From assembly GCF_038096175.1 (NCBI RefSeq), contig NZ_CP151100.1, positions 186,001 to 250,000 of the forward strand: a DNA stretch of 64,000 nt, read 5' to 3'. The translations under genes were made by a program, and so were the position numbers. This stretch comes from Nostoc sp. UHCC 0302. Lineage in GTDB: Bacteria > Cyanobacteriota > Cyanobacteriia > Cyanobacteriales > Nostocaceae. The notes under the pieces are model-generated. The model was not told the DNA's origin. It worked only from the letters and a program-made list of their open reading frames with translations, and searched no databases. Numbering within the stretch: the first letter of the stretch is position 1; each line of letters begins with the position of its first letter. Below are positions 34,185-43,800 of the stretch, piece by piece.

Positions 34185-34970
34185 ATGCTTATTGAAAAGG
34201 GTTCTGTCTTAAATCTTTTTGTTAAACAACAGCATAAGTCAGCAATGAAAAAAGTTGAGGAAATCAACTTAGAAAGAGGTCATGGTATTGAAGGAGATAT
34301 CAATGCAAATTCCAGTAGTCCTAGACAAGTCTTAGTTGTGAGATATGAAAATATTGTAAATTTAGCAATTCCACCAGGAGGATTACGAGAGAATATTGTC
34401 ATAGCTGAGATAAAATCTGAGAACTTTGTTCCTGGTTCTCTCATAAGTTTTAATAGTGGGGCTGCTGTTCGTTTAACTTTTTATTGTGAACCGTGTAAGC
34501 GCATAGCTCATTTAGTTGATTCCTTAAAAACTATTCAATATCAAAGAGGAGTTTTAGGTGTAGTTATTAATTCTGGTACGATTAATGTTGGAAATAATGT
34601 TCAGATTCAAACTGATAAATTTCCAGCATTATCTGAAAAACCTTATGAACGCTTCCTTGATTTTATAGCAAAAGTTCCATCAGGTAAATTAGTAAATTAC
34701 AAGCAGATTATTCAAGCTATTGGAGTAGACAATAGTTATCTCAGGGCTATTCCAATATATATTAAAAAAACATCTGCCGATGATTACCCAATTCATAGAA
34801 TTTTAGATTCTCAAGGTTATTTAATAAAATATGCTCCTAATCAAAAGCATAAATTAGAGTCTGAAGATATTCAAATTCTGAATAATTTAGATTTAGCTAC
34901 TAGCTCAATTAGATATTCTGTAGATCCTAATAAATATTTAGACAAAGATATCAATCTTTATCTTGATTAA
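34185..34970 (+). CDS. MOSC domain fused to an alkyltransferase-like domain, 261 aa
   Basis: Residues 1-145 resemble a MOSC domain (LERGHGIEGDINANSSSPRQ, GGLRENIVIAE, and C101/C104 in YCEPCKRIAHL), which in other proteins handles molybdenum-cofactor sulfur. Residues 150-230 resemble the DNA-binding half of O6-alkylguanine transferases (FLDFIAKVPSGKLVNYKQII, then PIHRILDSQGYL). The acceptor Cys of PCHR is replaced by Ile203, as in alkyltransferase-like (ATL) proteins that bind but do not repair. AT-rich compared with neighbours, hinting at transfer. Confidence 0.7.
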   Translation: MLIEKGSVLNLFVKQQHKSAMKKVEEINLERGHGIEGDINANSSSPRQVLVVRYENIVNLAIPPGGLRENIVIAEIKSENFVPGSLISFNSGAAVRLTFYCEPCKRIAHLVDSLKTIQYQRGVLGVVINSGTINVGNNVQIQTDKFPALSEKPYERFLDFIAKVPSGKLVNYKQIIQAIGVDNSYLRAIPIYIKKTSADDYPIHRILDSQGYLIKYAPNQKHKLESEDIQILNNLDLATSSIRYSVDPNKYLDKDINLYLD

Positions 34971-35140
34971 AAATATAAGTTACCTTTAAATATCGACCTT
35001 AGCTAATTTAGAGATATATAAAAATTTAATCATGGGGAACTATAGATAAGTTTGACTAATTCTACTTTTATACAATTTTTGTTTGCTAGGATTGAGACGA
35101 TATTATTAAGATTGCTATAAATAAAATAGAAGAGAAAAGT

Positions 35141-36001
35141 ATGATTGACCATGATCGCCTCTTTAAAGAATTATTATCTACATTTTTTGTTGAGTTTCTC
35201 GATTTGTTTCTACCTCAAGTAGCCAGCCAAATAGACCGGGATTCCATTCAGTTTTTACCCCAGGAAGTATTTACTGATGTTACCTCTGGAGAGAGAAAAG
35301 AAATTGACTTACTCGCACAGGTGCGTTACCAGCAGCAGGAGACTTATTTTTTAATTCACGTTGAAAATCAGTCTTCTACTCAGTCAGAATTTCCCAAGCG
35401 GATGTTTAAATATTTTGCACGTCTTTTAGAGAAATATGATTTACCGATTTACCCAGTGGTAATTTTTTCATTTGATGAACCACTACGCGCCGAACCTCAA
35501 AATTATCGTATTACATTTGCTGATTTAAATGTTCTGGAATTTCAGTTTGCAGCAATTCAATTGAATCGTTTGAGTTGGCGGGATTATTTAACACAGCCAA
35601 ATCCAGTGGCAGCAGCGTTAATGGCGAAGATGAACATTCCTGCATCAGAACGTCCCTTTGTGAAGGCGGAATGTTTACGATTGCTAGCGACGCTTAAGTT
35701 AGATCCAGCGCGAATGCAATTAATTTCTGGATTCGTTGATACATATCTGCGCCTAGATCCAATGGAAGAACAAGCATTTCAAACAGTCATAGATACAATG
35801 GGGTTAGCACAACGGGAGGAAATTATGGAAATTGTTACTAGTTGGGAACAAAAAGCTGCCCAAAAAACAAGAGAAGAGATTGCATTAAATTTACTGCAAA
35901 GAGAAATGGTTATAGAGGAAGTCGCACAAGTAACGGGTCTAAATATAGAACAAGTACAGGAGTTACAGGCACAGGTGTCTCAAGAAAATCAATCACAGTA
36001 A
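35141..36001 (+). CDS. Rpn/PD-(D/E)XK family nuclease-like protein, 286 aa
   Basis: Recombination-promoting nuclease (Rpn)/transposase_31-like family. The start is MIDHDRLFKELLSTFFVEFL, and the nuclease core is ERKEIDLLAQVRYQQQETYF with IHVENQSSTQSEFPKRMFKY (D...ExQ pattern). The C-terminal region is the helical tail (ALNLLQREMVIEEVAQVTGL). Such proteins are frequent on cyanobacterial plasmids and are often mobile. Confidence 0.85.
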   Translation: MIDHDRLFKELLSTFFVEFLDLFLPQVASQIDRDSIQFLPQEVFTDVTSGERKEIDLLAQVRYQQQETYFLIHVENQSSTQSEFPKRMFKYFARLLEKYDLPIYPVVIFSFDEPLRAEPQNYRITFADLNVLEFQFAAIQLNRLSWRDYLTQPNPVAAALMAKMNIPASERPFVKAECLRLLATLKLDPARMQLISGFVDTYLRLDPMEEQAFQTVIDTMGLAQREEIMEIVTSWEQKAAQKTREEIALNLLQREMVIEEVAQVTGLNIEQVQELQAQVSQENQSQ

Positions 36002-36237
36002 ATATTCTATTTTCACTTGCGATATACAATACTTGTCTGTTTCTTCTCAAACGATGTTATACAAAAAACCATCGCTTTATCTACTTACTTATGGTGCACA
36101 CTCAGATGTTTTGATTAAAAAAACTATAAGAAGCTTAGTATTGGGCTGCGGTGTATGATCATTGAGGTGTCTTTTTTAGCATTGTCTTAAGTACTTTGAC
36201 AGTTATATTTTAAACTTTAAACTTACATACGTGTTTC

Positions 36238-36936
36238 ATGCCTCGAAAAATCACAGTTCCATCGCAATCGATTAAAGCAACTCCCTTGGCTCTGTCTGAG
36301 TTACATATCCGCTTAGAGTTTCTGGAAAAAGAACACCAATCGCTGCTTAAACAAATCAAGAGAAAGCGGACGGAACTGAAGAACTTTATTGAACAGATGC
36401 GTTCTTTCGGCACAGAATTTCTCACTAAAGCTACTCCCAATTTCCAAAAAATGGCTGAGTTAGACCAGGAAATCCATACTCTGTTTGAGGAGATTTTTAC
36501 TACTAGAAAGTTCGGTAAACAAACCCTTAAGAATATAGAAGCAGTTTACCGTAACCTACAGGTAACTGGAGTCATCAGTGTCAAAGCCAACAGCAAACAC
36601 GTAGATACAGAGTTAGACTCTTCATTTGAAAATGAAGATTCCCAATCAGATTTTTCAGAGGAAACTAGTCAAGAGCAGCATCAATATTGGCAATCGCAAC
36701 AGCCTGTGGAATCTCCCTCTGTAGCCAGAACAGATGAGCAAAGAAAAATTCGTCAAACATTTCTAAAATTAGCTGAAATCTTTCACCCTGATAAAGCCAG
36801 AGACAGCGAAACACAGAAGTATCACACAGAAATTATGAAATCAATCAATAAAGCCTACCAAGAGGGTGATTTAGCAAGACTTCTTGAAATTGAACGAAGT
36901 CAACAAGTTGGGGAAGTAATTGACAATAAGGCCTTT
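36238..36936 (+). pseudogene. J-domain-like protein split by a MITE, 5' part
   Basis: A long N-terminal coiled coil (LHIRLEFLEKEHQSLLKQIK, RKRTELKNFIEQM) is followed by a J-domain-like segment with HPDK at residues 183-186 (FLKLAEIFHPDKARDSETQK, then INKAYQEGDLARLLEIE). HPDK normally contacts DnaK. At about 36937 the frame enters a palindromic repeat and later stops at 37056. The original C-terminus is at 37040-37414. Confidence 0.7.
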
Positions 36937-37039
36937 CCCAGTAATAAAATGTCCAGCCGTCGCTTTCGCCCTTTGGGGCGAAAGCGCCTAGATACCTCGG
37001 TTTTGCCAAAAATATTATTGATACGGCTGGACATTTTAT
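36937..37039. mobile_element. Palindromic MITE-like element, copy 1
   Basis: The outer arms AATAAAATGTCCAGCCGT and ACGGCTGGACATTTTATT are perfect complements. Inside is a hairpin (TTTCGCCC TTT GGGGCGAAA) and ACCTCGGTTTTGCC. A related copy in reverse orientation lies at 38623-38733. Confidence 0.7.
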
Positions 37040-37414
37040 TTCTTGGATCTCCCTAATAGCGAGGATGATTTAACCCGTAGATGTCGAACTCTAGAACAAC
37101 AAAATCAAATTCTTCTGGCTCAATACGAAAACTTGAAGCAGGAACTGCGTTTGACAAAAAATACTCCAGAAGGAACGATGGTTACTGATTCTCGAAAAGC
37201 TGCTAAAAAAGGTATTGACTCTGCGGCTGCAATAGTAGAAACAATGGAATCTCAAATTAACGTCGTTTCTGGGATTCGGGATTTTGTTAAGGATTTTAGA
37301 GAACAGAAAATCACTATTAAAGAATTTCTCGCTGGCCCACCACCTTTGTACTCCTTAGACGAGTCAATTATGGAAGATATTTTGGAGCAGATGTTGTCAG
37401 AATTAATGAGATAG
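37040..37414 (+). pseudogene. J-domain-like protein split by a MITE, 3' part
   Basis: Coiled-coil continuation beginning DLPNSEDDLTRRCRTLEQQN and ending SIMEDILEQMLSELMR. It is in a different frame from the 5' part because of the inserted element. It may still be translated alone from a TTG at 37043. Confidence 0.6.
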
Positions 37415-37561
37415 TAATTGATTTTGACTAAAAATTTAGAGGAGTTTTAAAAGCGTGGGTTCTTGTAAAAAAGCTCACAATGCTTATGCTACAATTTTTA
37501 GATTTATTTTGAAGAGATTATTATCTTAATACCATTTCACGAATACCCACTCCTAACTTAT

Positions 37562-38302
37562 TTAAAATTTGGCTAGTTTTGAAGTTTTTAAATGCTGTTT
37601 AAAGAACCAAGCGCTCGCACCAGCAGCCAAAATAGCAAGGCTTATCTCAGGTTCAGGGACTGGTTGACTATTGACTTTATAACTGACATTAAAGCTGACG
37701 CATACATTAGGTACACATGGGCCTCCCACCAACTCCCCATTGTATTTACCCTGAATCTGGACTGTATGTTCGCCAGGACTTAATGGCGAGAGGAAGGCAG
37801 CCAAAACAATAGTCGAATTCCCACCAAAAGGAAGATTTCTGGTAACTGGGCCTGCAAGATAATCAGAACCAATAGCTGTAGCTCGACCATCTACAATAAT
37901 CGATAAATCTTGACCTCCAAGTTGGGTAGGGTCGAACCAGTAAAAAGCATTCTGGCTGCTATCAGGGGGAAAGGTTCCTAAAATTGGAGGCGAATTATTT
38001 ACAGAAGACAGAGGAACATAGAAATAAGTGTTTGAAGTTACATTATAAGTGTTAGCAGCAAGCGTAAGTAGCTGAAATGGTGTATTCGGTAATAGTGAGG
38101 AGTCAGGCCCGATAGTTAATTGGTCTTGAAACGGAGCGATTGCCTTTGCAGCATCTGTTAATGAGAAGCCGTTAACTATTGTATTTGCAGTAAGTACATC
38201 GCCACTGATGGTAACAGCCCTAGCTTGCTCTGGTTTAAAGTTAAGAGTAGTAAAACATAAGACACCAGCAGTAGTAACTGCAAGCTTGTGAGCTAATTTC
38301 AT
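37562..38302 (-). CDS. PEP-CTERM exported protein, 246 aa
   Basis: The N-terminal signal peptide is MKLAHKLAVTTAGVLCFTTL. The C-terminus has VPEPEISLAILAAGASAWFF followed by KQHLKTSK, the PEP-CTERM sorting signal (motif, membrane segment, basic tail). The mature part is beta-rich, with LPFGGNSTIVLAAFLSPLSP and a Cys pair in GGPCVPNVCVSF. Expected location: exported and processed by an exosortase, possibly cell-surface. No catalytic domain seen. Confidence 0.85.
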   Translation of the reverse strand: MKLAHKLAVTTAGVLCFTTLNFKPEQARAVTISGDVLTANTIVNGFSLTDAAKAIAPFQDQLTIGPDSSLLPNTPFQLLTLAANTYNVTSNTYFYVPLSSVNNSPPILGTFPPDSSQNAFYWFDPTQLGGQDLSIIVDGRATAIGSDYLAGPVTRNLPFGGNSTIVLAAFLSPLSPGEHTVQIQGKYNGELVGGPCVPNVCVSFNVSYKVNSQPVPEPEISLAILAAGASAWFFKQHLKTSKLAKF

Positions 38303-38780
38303 GAATAAGTCCTACTTTCTGTGCAATTACAGCAAATAATAAGGGTTCACGTCTCATAACACTACAGATTAACCATAAAATTAATTTTAATTATTGGTCA
38401 AGCTATTAACTGTTGTAATTTCACTAAGCAGCAATGACACTCTTTTTGTGATAGGTCGATTACAGGCGTACAGTCGCTCATGGGGGAAACCCCCAACTCT
38501 TGGAGACGCTCCGCGTTTGCATAGCGTCTCCGATAGGAGAAGGCGTTAGCCTCTCACGAGTGGGAGAAGACCGCGCAGAGGAACGCTCGTTCCTCGCTAA
38601 CGCTGCGCTAACACCGGATCAATAATATTTTTTGCAGAACCGAGGTATTTAGGCGCTTTTGCCCCAAAGGGCTTTCATCATTCGCGCTAGCGTCTCCAAA
38701 GGAGACGGTTGGGCATTTTATTACGGGTTCGGGATTTGACTGTTAGAAGAGCGCGAGCTGTCTGGATAGGTTCCTGAATT
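38303..38780. repeat. Dispersed-repeat cluster with MITE copy 2
   Basis: No gene. 38466-38620 holds several hairpin repeats (GGGGGAAACCCCC; GGAGACGCTCCGCG; AACGCTCGTTCCTCGCTAACG). 38623-38733 is the reverse-orientation relative of the element at 36937, with ATTTAGGCGCTTTTGCCCCA and GGGCATTTTATTAC shared. A further GGAGACG/CGTCTCC repeat is inserted within it. Confidence 0.6.
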
Positions 38781-39986
38781 CTACTTGATGGCAAAGTTAG
38801 ACGGGTCTTGATCTCGTCGATGCTCAGTGGGAATGGGGGCTGGTTGCCCATCACCTACAAGGGCTGCGGTTTTCTCCAAGGATTCCCTCAATCGCTTGGC
38901 TGCATAGATGGACATATCTCGCGGTACATTAATGCGATCGCGTAAATATCGTAGAGCAACATCAGATCCCGATGGAGGTACACAGTCTTCACCGAGCATC
39001 ATGTGTGTTAAAGCACAACGTAGGGCTTGATCAAACAATTTATCATCTAAGGGGTTAACTCGGATAATGTTGATGCGATGTTCGATAGTTCGTTGAAGAG
39101 CTTCCATGCGGGAGTTTTCCGGTTCTGGATAACTAACATCTGGTAGCCCGAACCAGGGGCCGTTATCCACCCGCGCTTTATTGAGAAGCATCTGGGTTTC
39201 GCCATTTTCCCAGCAGCCCCCCATCTGGGGGGGCAAATCATGTACATGGGTGTGAAAGTCGCTCTGGGTACCGCAGTAGGTCGCTCGGCTTTCCATTGCC
39301 GCAAACCATGCGCTCAAGCGAGGGTTTTCCGAACGCAGCGAGTAGCCCTTGTAATAGTAAAGGCTCGCATTCATCCGTTCGAGATAGGGTGTAAAAATGA
39401 CATCGACGATGCCGAAGCTATCTAAAAAGTAAGGGCTTGGGGTGCGACCCAGAGCTGACTCGACCCTAGCCACCACTCCGATAAATTGTTCTCGGTTACG
39501 TTGTTCTTGTTGAGAGGAAGCAGCTCTTGAACACAGCCAAACGCACCAAGCTCTAAATAAAAGTCGTTCTAATCGACGTAGAGGAAGCACCGTCAGGTCT
39601 TCCATCCCTTGGCTCAATGGAGCAAAAACCTTTTCTAAAGCGATCAAAATGTCATCACTTTCCTTAATAATCCGTCCATCTAGCTCGATCGCGGGAAGCA
39701 TTCCTGATGGTACCTTACGTTTGTACCAACTCTCTTTCTCCCCATAGCAGAACATTGTCACTTTTTCGATCCGATAGGGGATCTGTTTTTCCTCTAGCCA
39801 CAACCAAACTTTTTGGCAGTAAGGACACCAAGCGTGGTTATCGCGGTACAGCGTTACCCGCACATCAGATTCCGGTTGACCAAACAACCGCAACCGGGCT
39901 TTAGCGTTGGTGAGACCATTAACGCTATCTATTTGATAATCTGTGAGGCTTTCTAGTTCTTGCCAGCTTAAGGGTGCGATCGCCAT
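38781..39986 (-). CDS. Glutathione S-transferase family protein, 401 aa
   Basis: The thioredoxin-fold N-terminal domain has [20 protein letters not shown] (C54, C57 in WCPYC), the cis-Pro [11 protein letters not shown] and the [10 protein letters not shown] helix of the GSH site. The helical domain follows with [20 protein letters not shown]. It is longer than a usual GST (about 220), with a C-terminal extension of about 130 residues of unknown role. Cyanobacterial two-Cys forms are often annotated as Omega-like. Substrate unknown. Confidence 0.85.
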   Translation of the reverse strand: MAIAPLSWQELESLTDYQIDSVNGLTNAKARLRLFGQPESDVRVTLYRDNHAWCPYCQKVWLWLEEKQIPYRIEKVTMFCYGEKESWYKRKVPSGMLPAIELDGRIIKESDDILIALEKVFAPLSQGMEDLTVLPLRRLERLLFRAWCVWLCSRAASSQQEQRNREQFIGVVARVESALGRTPSPYFLDSFGIVDVIFTPYLERMNASLYYYKGYSLRSENPRLSAWFAAMESRATYCGTQSDFHTHVHDLPPQMGGCWENGETQMLLNKARVDNGPWFGLPDVSYPEPENSRMEALQRTIEHRINIIRVNPLDDKLFDQALRCALTHMMLGEDCVPPSGSDVALRYLRDRINVPRDMSIYAAKRLRESLEKTAALVGDGQPAPIPTEHRRDQDPSNFAIK

Positions 39987-40152
39987 AAGGAGGGTGAGTT
40001 ACGTAGGGAAATATTGGAAACTTTTCTTGACTCTACAACATTTTTAATTACGTCAAGGCTTAATTTCTACTCTCAAGCTATCCTTTTGATTTCAAGAACT
40101 TGCTTAGTGAATAAACCTCAACTTCCGTTTCTAGTTACAAAGTTATCTAATT

Positions 40153-40644
40153 ATGCCAGAATTCGTTTACACAACTAAAACAGGTATAACAAGAACAGCC
40201 TTTTATAGCGAAGTGGATCAGGACTTAGTTGATAATTTCAGATGGCGAATTGATAGTGATGGTTATATGCGGAGGAATAGCAAGCGAGATTGTGAGGGAA
40301 AACAACAAACAATTTTCTTTCATAAAGTAGTGGCTCAAAGAATCGGGCTTGATATGTCGCTTGAAATCCGTCACTTCAACAGCAATACTTTTGACCATCG
40401 ACGCGAAAATCTCAAAGCACTAACTCGTCAACAAATTCAAATGAATCGAGGCAAGCACTGCAATAATAAGTCTGGATTTAAAGGTGTAGTGGCGTGTGAT
40501 AGATGGCACGGGAAATTTCGAGCGCAAACAACACTTAATTCTCAATCAATTATTATTGGTTATTTTGATAGCCCACAAGAGGCTTATAAGGCGTATTGTG
40601 ATTACGTCAAACCCATACATGGGGAATTTTTTAAAGGAGCCTAG
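40153..40644 (+). CDS. HNH/AP2-domain protein, homing-endonuclease-like, 163 aa
   Basis: The middle resembles an HNH core (FFHKVVAQRIGLDMSLEIRH, FDHRRENLKALTRQQIQMNR) but the usual DHINGN is RHFNSN, so the nuclease may be weak or inactive. An AP2 DNA-binding domain follows (SGFKGVVACDRWHGKFRAQT, then IGYFDSPQEAYKAYCDYV). This HNH-AP2 order is known from free-standing homing endonucleases of phages and cyanobacteria. Free-standing here; no intron seen nearby. Confidence 0.8.
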   Translation: MPEFVYTTKTGITRTAFYSEVDQDLVDNFRWRIDSDGYMRRNSKRDCEGKQQTIFFHKVVAQRIGLDMSLEIRHFNSNTFDHRRENLKALTRQQIQMNRGKHCNNKSGFKGVVACDRWHGKFRAQTTLNSQSIIIGYFDSPQEAYKAYCDYVKPIHGEFFKGA

Positions 40645-40898
40645 CTCAGTTAAATCCTGATTCTGTTGCTTTTACTTTAAAGGTTTTTATAGGATCACCA
40701 GAAACACAGACAAGATAAGCAAAAACGTTATGGCTGATATGGCGTTTTTGAAGGTTCAGTTCGGCTCAATCCAGAGGATGTCACACTTGCCATAAAGATA
40801 TTAGAGTATGAGTACGAGCAGAGAGAAAGAAACGGCAGGAAGAGCAGGAGAAACACGCTAATTATGCTGCTAGGATATATACACAGTAACGCGACAGC

Positions 40899-43800
40899 TT
40901 ATCCTTCACTAATCAACTGTAATAAAACTTCTGTTGATATCTTGCCACTCATATCAGCACCTTCCAATAGGCTGTCTGCCAAATCTCGCTTGTGGTGATG
41001 CAATTCCACAATCTTTTCTTCAATAGTATTCTTTGCTACTAGACGATAAATGGTTACAGGGCGTTGTTGGCCAATGCGATGAGCGCGGTCTGAGGCTTGA
41101 TCTTCCACTGCGGGATTCCACCAAGGGTCTGTATGAATGACATAATCAGCCGCAGTTAGATTAAGTCCTGTCCCCCCCGCCTTGAGGCTAATAAGAAATA
41201 CATCCCCAGAGCCAGATTGGAAAGCATCTACCCGTTTTTTGCGCTCTGCTACTGAAGTGCTGCCATCTAGATACTGATAACTAATACCTTGCTCCTCCAG
41301 ATAATTTTTGATAATGTGCAAATGGTCAACAAACTGGCTAAAGACCAACGCCTTATGGCGATTTTCCAGAAGTTCACCCAGCACCTCACCAAAAAGTTGC
41401 AACTTGGAACTTGGTAACTCAGTGTCAGGCATAACTAAACTAGGATTACAGCAAGCCCGACGTAGTTTCATAATCTCAGCCAAAACTTGCAAATGTTTCT
41501 TTCCTGCCTCTGCATCACTTTCGGTAAGTTTAGATATTGCTTGACGCCGTAATGCTTCATAGAATGCCATTTCCTCCCGGCTTAACTCCACATGAAGCAG
41601 AATTTCGGTACGTGAAGGTAACTCTTCTAAGACCTGATTTTTTGTGCGCCGCAGCAAAAATGGTTGAATAAGTTTTTTAAGTTTATTACGTGCTTGTTTG
41701 TCCTGAAACTTTTCAATAGGGATAGCAAAGCGTTGATTAAAACTTTCAAAAGAACCTAATAACCCAGGATTAGTAAAACGGAACAAATTCCACAATTCAC
41801 CGAGGTGATTTTCAATTGGAGTCCCAGTAGTAATCAGCTTGAAGTTAGATTTCAAGTTCATAGCTGCCTGGGAACGTTTAGTAGTCATATTTTTGATAGC
41901 CTGGGCCTCATCCAGCACAATCGTTTGCCATTGTACCAGAGAAAGCATTTGGGCTACCTCTTCTTGTTGTAATAACCCGTAGCTACATATCAACATATCC
42001 AGGGGTTGCAACTCATCCAGTAATTTTTGACGGTTAACACCAGCAAATTGAATAATATTTAGTGTTGGGGCAAACTTCTGCGTTTCACTCACCCAATTCA
42101 TGCATACAGAAGTCGGGGCAATAATTAGAGTTGGCCCCTCATGGGCATTTCTGAGGATGACAGCCAATGCCTGCACGGTCTTGCCCAATCCCATTTGGTC
42201 TGCCAAACAAGCTCCCACACCCCAATGTGCTAAACGCGCCAGCCAACAGAAGCCATCTATCTGATAGTCACGTAGTTCCGCTTGAAGCGTAGATGGGAGT
42301 TCTGGTTTTAGATTCTGCACTTCCTTGAGCCGCTGGATATGTGCCTTCCAGTGTTTATCTGCTTTTACCTTACCTACTTCGTCTACAAAATCTTCTAACC
42401 CTAATGTGGCCAAGGGGTGGAAACGGATACCTTTACTATGTTTTTCCGAAAACATCCGCAATTCATCTAGGCGTTTTCGGAAAGCTTGAGTTAAAGCCAG
42501 AAATTGACCATCGCCAAGGGGAATAAATCGGCTAGGGGTTTTCTCCAATAGTTCTAGTAGTTGCTGCATATCCAGTACTAGGTCATTATTCAATTTCAAC
42601 TCACCAGTAGCTGCAAACCAGTCCTGCTGACGTTGAATTGATAAATTAAAGTCTTTTAGGTCTGCATTGTGGCCTATACGCAGTTTTTCTCCTTCTGGCC
42701 ATGCCATGACGACTTTGCTTCCCAGCGCTTGCAATTCTAGAAGCAATTCTAAACAGTCCTCTGGATCTTCTATTGCCCATTCACCATCTTGTTCTTCAGT
42801 TCGCATCAAAGTGGGGCAGGCTGCTACAGCTGCTTTAGCAAGTTGCCTCTCTTCAGATAGATTGCGTTTAGTTTGCAGACGTTTACCGTCAATCTCGGCA
42901 ATTACAGTTTCACCACCTGTACCAGGACGGTAGTAGGTACCACCTTGGACAAATGGGCGTGACAAAATGGTGACTTTCAATCCGGTGTTGGCGGGTAAGA
43001 GGTGAATATGGGGTAAAGTCTGGGCAGGTACTTCTTCTGCTCCTTCTAATCCACCACCAATATCAGAATGGACAGTAACAATGCCAGAGACAGCATTAAT
43101 GGCTGCCAAAACTTGCTTATGGGCAGTGGCAGGAACGTTTAACTTATTTTCCTTGCCAAGAATCTCTGTAATGCGTCGGTGTTCAGGAGTAATTTCAATA
43201 ACTTTGATGCGAGTTGGAGTTTCTTTGATATTTAAAATATTCTGTGATTCTGTTAACTTGGGAGAAAATTCTAAGGTAAGCCGCTCTTGTTTTCCCTTTT
43301 TAACCAGTAGTTCTGGTTCTCCTTTGACGATCTCTACACGGATATTGTGCGTATCTTCCCAAAAAACTAACGGGTGTCCAATTAAGGCAGAGATGGCTTT
43401 TTCATTGAAGGTGTACTCAACTTTCCCGTAATAAGAGCCATCATTATATGTCTCAATACAACTACATACCCGCATATCCTGGGGTGTGAGATACTTAAAC
43501 TCACTTAGTCCATTACTCAGGCGCTTAAGAGCTATAGGGCGACCTTTACTCCACTCCCCCTTGGCATTCATTTTTTGTTCTCGTGGTTGCAAGTCGCATT
43601 TGCTGGGATAGAAGGTAATGAACCATGCTAAACGTAGTTCTGACTCTGCTTTTCCAGATATTTGTGGTTCTTTCTGAAGATTTGCTAAGGCATTTAGGCA
43701 CATTTCCCAAGCTTCCTGGGGTCGAATTAGGTCTACTATCGTTTGGATGCCGCTATCTTCTCGCAGTGCCTCTGCTTGTTTTTTATAGTTACTACTTGCT

